The notes under the pieces: generated by a model
The model's database searches: none
What the model saw: only the letters and a program-made list of their open reading frames with translations
Told to the model about the DNA's origin: nothing
Source: Craspedostauros australis
Lineage: Eukaryota; Bacillariophyta; Bacillariophyceae; Mastogloiales; Achnanthaceae
Assembly: GCA_026770025.1 (NCBI GenBank)
Contig: JAMXDE010000057.1
Coordinates: forward strand, 248,001 to 312,000
Length of the DNA: 64,000 nt
Reading direction: 5' to 3'
Shown here: positions 9,743 to 21,700 of the stretch, in pieces
How the letters are laid out: each line of letters begins with the position of its first letter
How positions within the stretch are numbered: position 1 is the first letter of the stretch
Translations under genes and position numbers: made by a program

Positions 9743-12700
9743 ATGGCGAACAGCGACAGCAACAGCGTTATAAGGTCTCCCAGATCCGCGGCTCCACGTG
9801 GGCATGTGTTGGGACAGGCGCTTTCCGAATCATCACCATCGAACATGCCACTGACGCATCAGCAATTACAGCCACATCCCAGCTCCCAGTCGCAAGCACG
9901 GCGTGGACAAACGCCAACTGCAGATCCAATGTTATCATCAATATCAACAGCGGCTGGTGATAGCAACCAAGTGCGTGGGGGCAACTCACGCTCCGAATTG
10001 TTTGTACCAAAGAAAACTCCCCGAAGAGAGCAGTCCGAATATGAGAGACAGACGCAGTTCTACCTCCAACAACCTCTTCAGATGGAGCAGCTGCGACAGG
10101 GATGGACCCAACTGCAGCAATCGCTCACAAGTCTGGATTGCCCGTCGCTGTCCGAACAGCAGCAGGTGGATACCACAAGGTATGTGTGTACTCGTATGGT
10201 CCCATACAATGAAGAACAGGGCAAACCCCAATCCGAATCCAATTCCAAGTCAAACAGCCATCCGATGAACAGAGGCGATGGTCTTGAAATATTGCCGGTC
10301 GTCGAACACCGACCTCATTGAAGCGAGCTGCCGAACTGACGATCTCACATTCTCTCGTTCAATCCTATTCAATCCAACCCAACCCATTCCAACCTCTGTC
10401 ACCACCTCGATGCAAACACTTTCTCTCCAATTCTCACCTTTTCGATTGTCCACAGCCACAACGGAAGCCACGAATCGCCTTTTCGAAGTACACGTCCGTC
10501 ACCGCATCGACCCAGACGGACCAACCACAGGTATGTGCCTTTGGTGCCACCATGTATCCACGCACGGCTGTTCCGACATCATATCTCGCAAGGAGTTGGC
10601 TTCTCTCCGACTATTCCAGTATATGTCGCTCGAAAATGGGAAATGCCCATTGCGCAGCCGGAGTTGATTTGTATGTCACAGTTCGATGAACGCCTCATCA
10701 TGCACGTTCGTTTCACATACTTGTACCGTATCAGCGTCGTGCCTTCACACTCACATCTTGACCCTTCTTCCAAACTGTAACATATGCTTCTCTTCGCTGC
10801 ACGATATTCTGCCGCATCGTCACACCGCGTTACACCATGACAACGTATTTTATTCGACATTTGATTTGGACGCGCATGCCACAGCTCGAATCGCTCATTC
10901 GATGCTCGATCGATAATGAGCGAAACGCCGAGTGAAAGGTCAAAACGGATAGCAAGGTGAGTACTGATAGAGTGCCCGCATCGATGACAACTGCAGCGTC
11001 CAAGGTCTCGTTCGCACCCTCTTCATCCACGAATGCTCACCATCCCATCTGAAACACAAACTTGCTGTGCTGGTACTCCTACATACGAACGTCATGCAAA
11101 CTTGTATTCAAACTTTACGTTCCGCTGCTTCCCAGAAACATACTTCGCGACAATTGGAACTCTGCCTCTACAATCCGTTCGGAATCGATTCAGGAAAGAA
11201 AACAGCGCTTGGAAATGTAAGTACACACAACTGTATCGTCACTGCCACCGTCACGGATAGCAGCCAACCCCATCCTGTACCCGCCCTTGCAATACAACCG
11301 CATTTCTGATTCAGACATGCTTATTTTTCAATCCGTTTGCACCTAATCCGCCAACAACGTCGACCTATCCAATCGGAACGCGCGCACTCGCACATCTCAG
11401 AGGCGTCGGGAATGGCGTAAGCGCAATCCGGATGTTAGAACGTTCCGAAGAAGCGGTATTGCTGATCCAAGGTCGATTCCGACAGCACCAAGATGAACGG
11501 CGGCAGCAAAAGTATTCGTTCGACATGAGTGGAAGCACGCTTGGTGATTTCCCCCACGATGCCTCCAGAAACGTTGGGGCCGACTCATCTATCGATGTGC
11601 CAAAACAGCCCTACCTTTTGTCCTTCAAGGTTGATGGTGCCGGTCGCATCATGGAGCCCGGCAACAACGACGGTGACAGTTTCACATCGTCAGACAGCCA
11701 TGCAGATCGTGGAGCGACAGGCAACAGTTCTTCCGCGGAAGCGGCCAAGAAATCAGGCCCATCACCAGGAGATCAGAAGGACAACGAATCCACCGACGGG
11801 ACTGTCGACACGGAAGAAGATAGGAGCAACTTTGCTCTTCTTTTTGTTGCATGCTTCAGCGCAGGGCTGATATTCTTCAAGTGCTTCTCATGGATTCTGC
11901 GCAAGTGTGGAAAGCAGGAAGATGCAGGCGGAGCAGATGGAGGGGCAATGGCGCCGCAGAATGGAGGCGCGAACGATGGTGGGGGTTTCGTTGGTACCGG
12001 AGGAGAAGGAGGAGGTGGCGCAGGAGGTGGCGGAGGTGGAGGTGGAGGTGGAGGCGGAGCTGCACCAGTTCCACCAGTAGTAGGCGCCCAGCTTGTTCTC
12101 CAACAAATGGCTGTCCAAGCCGCCGCAAATGCAGCCGGATCAGTCGCAGCAGGCGCTGCCGCCGGCGCCGCAGCCGCAGGTGCTGCAACAGGTTTGGCAG
12201 CTGCGGGTGCTGTGGCGGGATCAGCACAAGCCGTGGGAGCCGTCGTTGTTTCCGCTGTTGCCGTTTCAGCGGCCGCTGTGGGTATCAGTGCGATTGTCGC
12301 TGAGCCCGTTACCGCTGTCTCATCCTGCGGAGTTCTCAATCCAGACTTCTTCCACGGCTCGCTGACCCTGGTCCTCGAAGGATTCGAACGGGCGTTCACC
12401 GAAGAAGAGACTGTGTCGATTGAAGAACTGCTGGTGAACTCATACAACAACATTCTTGGAGATTGTGACGCAGTGTATGACCGAAAGATGATGAATGCGA
12501 CCGTCGTTGCACAGAACTTTACCGCCACCTCCGATGGTAACTCCACATCTACGACTACAAGCTCCGCGACATCTTTCCAATTCGATACATTGATCGAGTG
12601 CATCGGCTGTCCACCGACTGAGCCGCTGTTTTCGTTTTGGGAGACTGAGCGACAAGAGCTGCGACGACTCTCGTTTCAATCGATCATCTCAGGCGAAGCA

Positions 12701-15700
12701 TTTGGCTACCAACCGCAATCACGCCGGACTCAACGAAGACGCCTGCAAGATGACCTGGTTGAACGGACCTTGGATGAAACCACGTTGTTCAAAGAGGTTG
12801 TTCAACGCTTCGATGTGAATGTTGAAGAGCTCGTTGTGAAGGAGGAACTTCCGGGTGGATATCTTAGAGTGTTCGTTGCGTACGTGCAAAGGGACGATGA
12901 TGGTGGAGAAATCATTCGACAAGTCAACTTCACGATCCTCGATACTGATGCGCCATCCTCGATTCCGACAGATGACGGCCTGACATCAGCCCCGACACAT
13001 GCGCCAACATCAACGCCGACAGTGCCTACGCCTCTGCCAACGGCCGTGTCCGAGACCGAGACCGGTCAGCCGACGTTCCCACCGTCGGTCAGCTTGTCCC
13101 CCACGGGACTCCCGACCACAACGAGCTCACCGACCGCCCTCGACGCGCAGACCACCGAGCCGACAACCTTGGAAAGGACGAGCGAACCCACATTTCCACC
13201 ATCCATGGATCCCGATAACGAAGTATCATCCACGCCTACAGCATTCATCGTGAAGACAGAGTCGCCCACGTTCCCACCCTCGGCCATTAATGAAACGATG
13301 ACGCCAACAAATTCGATCAGCCAAGCACCATCTTGGAAACCATCATCGACGAGCGAGGTCCCCAGCGACCAACCTTCCAACAGCGAAGTACCGTCATCTC
13401 TGCCATCATCGAGGCCATCCTCAATTAGCGAAGTGCCCAGCGGGGTTCCGTCCACAGTGTCGTCTTTCCCACCAAGTTTTTCAAGTGCTGTCCCAACACA
13501 CAGTGAATCGCCATCAGCTGCTCCATCATCGCAACCAAGTCAGTCCAGTGGAGTCCCATCGAGCAGCGAATCGCCATCGTCAACCCCATCTTCACAGCCA
13601 AGTGCTTCGAGTGCAGTGCCCACAGGCAGTGAGTCACCGTCATCACCTCCATCTTCACAGCCAAGTGGTTTGAGTGCAGTGCCCACAGGGAGTGAATCAC
13701 CGTCAGCATCACCTTCGTCACAACCAACTGCTTCGAGTGCAGTGCCCACAGGCAGTGAGTCACCGTCAGCAGCCCCATCTGCGCAGCCAAGTGGTTCGAG
13801 TGCCGTGCCGACAGGTAGTGAATCACCATCATCAGCCCCATCTTCACAACCAACTGCTTCGAGTACAGTGCCGACAGGCAGTGCATTGCCGTCAGCCGCA
13901 CCTTCATCACAACCAAGTGTCACAAGCGCGGTGCCCACAGGGAGTGAATCACCGTCGTCAGCACCTTCGTCACAACCAACTGCTTCGAGTGCAGTGCCAA
14001 CAGGTAGTGAATCACCGTCATCAGCCCCATCTTCGCAGCCAAGTGGTTCGAGTGCAGTGCCCACAGGTAGCGAATCACCTTCAGCAGCCCCATCTTCACA
14101 GCCAAGTGCCACAAGCGCAGTGCCCACAGGGAGTGAATCACCGTCATCAGCACCTTCGTCACAACCAACTGCTTCGAGTGCAGTGCCAACAGGGAGTGAA
14201 TCACCATCATCAGCCCCACCTTCGCAGCCAACTGCTTCGAGTGCAGTGCCGACAGGGAGTGAATCGCCGTCAGCATCGCCTTCTTCACAGCCAACTGCTT
14301 CGAGTGCAGTGCCGACAGGGAGTGAATCACCTTCATCAGCCCCATCTTCACAGCCAAGTGGTTCGAGTGCCGTGCCCACAGGCAGTGAATCGCCGTCATC
14401 AGCTCCATCTTCACAACCAACTGCTTCGAGTGCAGTGCCGACAGGCAGTGAGTCACCGTCAGCAGCCCCATCTTCACAACCAAGTGCCACAAGCGCGGTG
14501 CCCACAGGGAGTGAATCACCGTCATCAGCACCTTCGTCACAACCAACTGCTTCGAGTGCAGTGCCGACAGGGAGTGAATCACCTTCATCAGCCCCATCTT
14601 CACAGCCAAGTGGTTCGAGTGCCGTGCCCACAGGCAGTGAGTCACCTTCAGCAGCCCCATCTTCACAGCCAACTGCTTCGAGTGCCGTGCCCACAGGCAG
14701 TGAATCGCCGTCATCAGCTCCATCTTCACAACCAACTGCTTCGAGTGCAGTGCCGACAGGCAGTGAGTCACCGTCAGCAGCCCCATCTTCACAACCAAGT
14801 GCCACAAGCGCGGTGCCCACAGGGAGTGAATCACCGTCATCAGCACCTTCGTCACAACCAACTGCTTCGAGTGCAGTGCCAACAGGGAGTGAATCACCTT
14901 CATCAGCCCCATCTTCACAGCCAAGTGGTTCGAGTGCAGTGCCCACAGGCAGTGAGTCACCTTCAGCAGCCCCATCTTCACAGCCAACTGCTTCGAGTGC
15001 AGTGCCAACAGGGAGTGAATCACCTTCATCAGCCCCATCTTCACAGCCAAGTGGTTCGAGTGCAGTGCCGACAGGGAGTGAATCACCGTCAGCAGCTCCA
15101 TCTTCGCAACCAACTGCTTCGAGTGCAGTGCCGACAGGCAGTGAGTCACCGTCAGCAGCCCCATCTTCACAGCCGAGTGCAGAGAGCGGCATGCCCACAG
15201 GGAGTGAATCACCTTCATCAGCCCCATCTTCACAGCCAAGTGGTTCGAGTGCAGTGCCCACAGGTAGCGAATCGCCGTCAGCAGCTCCATCTTCACAGCC
15301 AAGTGCCACAAGCGCGGTGCCCACAGGTAGCGAATCACCGTCAGCAGCCCCATCTTCACAACCAACTGCTTCGAGTGCAGTGCCCACAGGGAGGGAATCA
15401 CCTTCATCAGCCCCATCTTCACAGCCAACTGTTTCGAGTGCAGTTCCCACAGGTAGCGAGTCACCGTCAATATCACCTTCGTCACAGCCAACTGTTTCGA
15501 GCGCAGTTCCCACAGGTAGCGAGTCACCGTCATCGGCCCCATCTTCGCAGCCAAGTGGTTCGAGCGCGGTGCCCACAGGTAGTGAATCACCGTCAGCAGC
15601 CCCATCTTCACAGCCAACTGCTTCGAGTGCAGTGCCTACAGGGAGTGAATCACCTTCATCAGCCCCGTCTTCGCAGCCAACTGTTTCGAGTGCAGTGCCC

Positions 15701-18700
15701 ACAGGTAGCGAGTCACCGTCAGTATCACCTTCGTCACAGCCGAGTGCAGAGAGCGGCATACCCAAAGGTAGTGAATCACCGTCATCACTTTCATCTTCAC
15801 AGCCAAGTGGTTCGAGTGCAGTGCCAACAGGCAGCGAGTCACCGTCAGCAGCCCCATCTTCACAGCCGAGTGCAGAGAGCGGCATGCCGACAGGCAGTGA
15901 GTCACCGTCAGCAGCCCCATCTTCACAGCCAACTGTTTCGAGTGCAGTGCCCACAGGTAGTGAATCGCCGTCATCACTTCCATCTTCACAGCCAAGTGTC
16001 ACAAGCGCGGTGCCAACAGGGAGTGAATCACCGTCATCAGCCCCATCTTCACAACCAACTGCTTCGAGTGCAGTGCCCACAGGTAGTGAATCGCCATCAG
16101 TATCACCTTCTTCACAGCCGAGTGCAGAGAGCGGCATGCCGACAGGCAGTGAATCGCCGTCATCAGCACCTTCGTCACAACCAACTGTTTCGAGTGCAGT
16201 GCCTACAGGCAGTGAGTCACCGTCATCACCTCCATCTTCACAACCAACCGCTTCGAGTGCAGTGCCCACAGGCAGTGAGTCACCGTCAGTATCACCTTCT
16301 TCACAACCAAGTGGTTCGAGTGCAGTTCCCACAGGTAGTGAATCACCTTCATCAGCCCCATCTTCACAACCAAGTGCTTCGAGTGCAGTGCCGACAGGCA
16401 GTGAGTCACCGTCAGCAGCCCCATCTTCACAGCCAACTGTTTCGAGTGCAGTGCCCACAGGTAGTGAATCGCCGTCATCACTTCCATCTTCACAGCCAAG
16501 TGTCACAAGCGCGGTGCCCACAGGGAGTGAATCACCGTCATCAGCCCCATCTTCGCAGCCAACTGCTTCGAGTGCAGTGCCGACAGGGAGTGAATCGCCG
16601 TCAGCATCGCCTTCTTCACAGCCAACTGCTTCGAGTGCAGTGCCAACAGGGAGTGAATCACCTTCATCAGCCCCATCTTCACAACCAACTGCTTCGAGTG
16701 CAGTGCCGACAGGCAGTGAATCACCGTCATCAGCCCCATCTTCGCAACCAACTGCTTCGAGTGCAGTGCCAACAGGGAGGGAATCACCTTCATCAGCCCC
16801 ATCTTCACAGCCAAGTGGTTTGAGTGCAGTGCCGACAGGTAGTGAATCACCGTCAGTATCACCTTCTTCACAGCCGAGTGCAGAGAGCGGCATGCCCACA
16901 GGGAGTGAATCACCTTCATCAGCCCCATCTTCACAGCCAACTGCTTCGAGTGCAGTGCCCACAGGTAGCGAATCGCCGTCAGCAGCCCCATCTTCACAGC
17001 CAAGTGCCACAAGCGCGGTGCCCACAGGGAGTGAATCACCGTCCGTATCACCTTCTTCACAACCAACTGCTTCGAGTGCAGTGCCAACAGGGAGTGAATC
17101 ACCGTCAGCAGCTCCATCTTCGCAACCAACTGCTTCGAGTGCAGTGCCGACAGGCAGTGAGTCACCGTCAGCAGCCCCATCTTCACAGCCGAGTGCAGAG
17201 AGCGGCATGCCCACAGGGAGTGAATCACCTTCATCAGCTCCATCTTCACAGCCAAGTGGTTCGAGTGCCGCGCCCACAGGTAGCGAATCACCTTCATCAG
17301 CCCCATCTTCACAGCCAAGTGCCACAAGCGCGGTGCCCACAGGGAGTGAATCACCGTCCGTATCACCTTCTTCACAACCAACTGCTTCGAGTGCAGTGCC
17401 AACAGGGAGTGAATCACCGTCAGCAGCTCCATCTTCGCAACCAACTGCTTCGAGTGCAGTGCCGACAGGCAGTGAGTCACCGTCAGCAGCCCCATCTTCA
17501 CAGCCGAGTGCAGAGAGCGGCATGCCCACAGGGAGTGAATCACCTTCATCAGCCCCATCTTCACAGCCAAGTGCCACAAGCGCGGTGCCCACAGGTAGCG
17601 AATCACCGTCAGCAGCACCTTCTTCACAACCAAGTGCTTCGAGTGCAGTGCCAACAGGCAGTGAGTCACCGTCATCAGCACCTTCGTCACAACCAAGTGC
17701 TTCGAGTGCAGTGCCGACAGGGAGTGAATCACCGTCCGTATCACCTTCTTCACAACCAACTGCTTCGAGTGCAGTGCCGACAGGCAGTGAATCGCCGTCA
17801 TCAGCTCCATCTTCACAGCCAACTGCTTCGAGTGCAGTGCCCACAGGCAGTGAATCACCTTCATCAGTCCCATCTTCACAGCCAAGTGCCACAAGCACGG
17901 TGCCCACAGGGAGTGAATCACCGTCATCAGCACCTTCGTCACAACCAACTGCTTCGAGTGCAGTGCCCACAGGCAGTGAGTCACCGTCAGCAGCCCCATC
18001 TTCACAGCCGAGTGCAGAGAGCGGCATGCCAACAGGGAGTGAATCACCTTCATCAGCCCCATCTTCACAGCCAACTGCTTCGAGTGCAGTGCCCACAGGC
18101 AGTGAGTCACCTTCATCAGCCCCATCTTCACAGCCAAGTGCCACAAGCGCGGTGCCCACAGGGAGTGAATCACCTTCATCAGCACCTTCGTCACAACCAA
18201 CTGCTTCGAGCGCAGTGCCAACAGGGAGGGAATCGCCTTCAGCAGCCCCATCTTCGCATCCAACTGTTTCGAGTGCAGTGCCAACAGGGAGTGAATCACC
18301 GTCAGTATCACCTTCTTCACAGCCGAGTGCAGAGAGCGGCATGCCAACAGGGAGTGAATCACCTTCATCAGCCCCATCTTCACAGCCAACTGCTTCGAGT
18401 GCAGTGCCAACAGGGAGTGAATCACCTTCATCAGCTCCATCTTCACAGCCAAGTGGTTCGAGTGCAGTGCCCACAGGTAGCGAATCGCCGTCAGCAGCCC
18501 CATCTTCACAGCCAAGTGCCACAAGCGCGGTGCCCACAGGGAGTGAATCACCGTCCGTATCACCTTCGTCACAACCAAGTGGTTCGAGTGCAGTGCCGAC
18601 AGGGAGTGAATCACCGTCAGCAGCTCCATCTTCACAGCCAACTGCTTCGAGTGCAGTGCCCACAGGTCGCGAGTCACCGTCAGTATCACCTTCGTCACAG

Positions 18701-21700
18701 CCGAGTGCAGAGAGCGGCATGCCAACAGGCAGTGAGTCACCGTCATCAGCCCCATCTGCGCAGCCAAGTCGTTCGAGTGCAGTGCCGACAGGCAGTGAAT
18801 CACCTTCATCAGCCCCATCTTCACAACCAAGTGTCACAAGCGCGGTGCCCACAGGCAGTGAGTCACCATCATCAGCTCCATCTTCACAACCAATTGGTTC
18901 GAGTGCAGTGCCGACAGGCAGTGAATCGCCGTCAGTCCCACCTTCTTCGCAGCCAAGTGGTTCGAGTGCGGTGCCCACAGGTAGTGAATCACCTTCATCA
19001 GCTCCATCTTCACAGCCAACTGGTTCGAGTGCGGCGCCCACAGGCAACGAATCGCCATCAGTATCACCTTCATCACAACCAAGTGGTTCGAGTGCAGTGC
19101 GCACAGGCAGTGAATCACCTTCATCAGCACCTTCGTCACAACCAACTGCTTCGAGTGCAGTGCCGACAGGCAGTGAGTCACCGTCATCAGCTCCATCTTC
19201 ACAACCAAGCGTTGCAAGCGCTGTACCTACTGGCAGTGAATCACCGTCATCAGCTCCATCTTCACAACCAACTACTTCGAGTGCAGTGCCCACAGGCAGC
19301 GAATCGCCATCAGTATCACCTTCATCACAACCAAGTGGTTCGAGTGCAGTGCCGACAGGCAGTGAGTCACCATCACCAGCACCTTCGTCACAACCAAGCG
19401 TTGTAAGCGCTGTACCCACTGGCAGTGAATCACCGTCATCAGCACCATCTTCACAACCAACTGCTTCGAGTGCAGTGCCCACAGGCAGTGAGTCACCGTC
19501 ATCAGCACCTTCGTCACAACCAAATGTTTCGAGTGCAGTGCCCACAGGCAGTGAGTCACCGTCATCACCTCCATCTTCGCAACCAACTGCTTCGAGTGCA
19601 GTGCCCACAGGGAGTGAATCACCGTCAGTATCACCTTCTTCACACCCAACTGCTTCGAGTGCAGTGCCAACAGGTAGTGAATCACCTTCATCAGCCCCAT
19701 CTTCACAACCAAGTGCTTCGAGTGCAGTGCCCACAGGAATTGAGTCACCGTCAGCAGCCCCATCTTCACAGCCAACTGGTTCGAGTGCAGTGCCCACAGG
19801 CAGTGAATCACCGTCAGTATCACCTTCTTCACAACCAACTGCTTCGAGTGCGGTGCCGACAGGCAGTGAGTCACCGTCAGCAGCACCTTCATCACAACCA
19901 AGTGTCACGAGCGCGGTGCCCACAGGGAGTGAATCACCGTCATCAGCACCATCTTCACAACCAACTGCTTCAAGTGCGGTGCCGACAGGCAGTGAGTCAC
20001 CGTCATCAGCACCTTCATCACAACCAAGTGTCACAAGCGCGGCGCCCACAGGCAGTGAATCGCCGTCATCGGCCCCATCTTCGCAGCCAAGTGGTTCGAG
20101 TGCAGTGCCGACAGGTAGTGAATCACCGTCAGTATCACCTTCTTCACAACCAACTGCTTCGAGTGGAGTGCCCACAGGCAGTGAATCACCGTCAGCAGCC
20201 CCATCTTCACAACCAAGTGTCACAAGCGCGGTGCCCACAGGTAGCGAATCACCGCCATCAGCTCCATCTGCGCAGCCAAGTGTCACAAGCGCGGTGCCGA
20301 CAGGCAGTGAGTCACCGTCATCAGCCTCATCTTCACAACCAAGTGCAGAGAGTGCAGCGCCGACAGGTAGCGAGTCACCGTCGGTGGCTCCATCATCACA
20401 GCCAAGTCTCTCGAGTGCTGTCCCAACAGGCAGTGAATCGCCATCAGCAGCATTTACATCACAACCAAGTGCTGAGAGCGCGGTGCCGACAGGCAGTGAA
20501 TCGCCATCAGTATCACCTTCATCCCAGCCAACTGCTTCGAGTGCGGTGCCGACAGGCAGTGAGTCACCGTCAGTATCACCTTCCTCGCAACCAACTGCTT
20601 CGAGTGCAGTGCCCACAGGCAGTGAATCACCGTCATCAGCTCCATCTTCACAACCAACTGCTTCGAGTGCAATGCCCACAGGCAGTGAATCATCGTCATC
20701 AGCACCTTCATCACAGCCAACTGCTTCGAGTGCGGTGCCGACAGGCAGTGAGTCACCGTCATCAGCACCTTCTTCACAGCCGAGTGCAGGCAGCGGTTTG
20801 CCGACAGGCAGTGAGTCACCATCATCAGCCCCATCTTCACAACCAACTGCTTCGAGTGCAATGCCCACAGGCAGTGAATCACCGTCAGTATCACCTTCAT
20901 CCCAGCCAACTGCTTCGAGTGCGGTGCCGACAGGCAGTGAGTCACCGTCATCAGCACCTTCATCACAGCCAAGTCTCCCGAGTGCTGTCCCAACAGGCAG
21001 TGAATCGCCATCACTATCACCTTCTTCACAGCCAAGTGCTGAGAGCGCGGTTCCAAGCGGAAGCGAATCACCGTCAGCAGCACCTTCCGCAAAGCCAAGT
21101 GCAGAGAGCGGCATGCCGACAGGTAGTGAGTCACCGTCAGCAGCACCTTCCTCACAGCCAAGTGTCGCAAGCGCGGTACCCACAGGTAGTGAATCGCCAT
21201 CAGCATCACCTTCGTCACAACCAAGTGTTTCGAGTGCAATGCCGACAGGTAGTGAATCGCCATCCTTCCCACCGAGCGCATTGTCATCGGGCCCTTCCAT
21301 CTTTCCATCATCCTTCCCATCGCGCTTACCAACAGAGAATCCAACGTCAGCGCCGACTCTGAAGGAGAGCGAATTGCCGTCATTCTCTCCATCCTCTACT
21401 CCAAGCGAGGCAACGGAATCTCCGACATCACATCCAACCGACGCACCAACAGTGAAGCGCAGCGAGTCACCATCTATCGCTTCATCTTCGACTCCCAGTG
21501 CATCAACAGAATCACCAACATCAAACCCAACGTCGGCACCGACGGTCAAAATTAGCAGAGCACCATCCATCGCTCCATCTTCTACTCCAAGCGAGGCAAC
21601 GGAATTACCAACATCAAACCCAACATCAGCACCCACAGTCAAGCACAGCGAGACACCATCTATCGCTCCATCTTCTACTCCAAGCGAAGCAACAGAATCT

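Noticed and set aside
10658-10916. ORF 10686-10916 or an exon beginning at 10658
   Set aside because: An exon at 10658 meets an early stop. The GTATGT donor at 10671 followed by the acceptor at 10883-10884 preserves phase 2, so 10671-10884 is better read as an intron.
11315-11400. Alternative acceptor after GATTCAG at 11314 for the last exon of the giant gene
   Set aside because: Starting exon 6 there with the phase left by exon 5 runs into a stop at 11418-11420; the acceptor at 11399-11400 keeps the frame open.
13472-21260. CRISPR-like array of regularly spaced repeats
   Set aside because: Units are contiguous and coding, with no unique spacers, and the context is eukaryotic.
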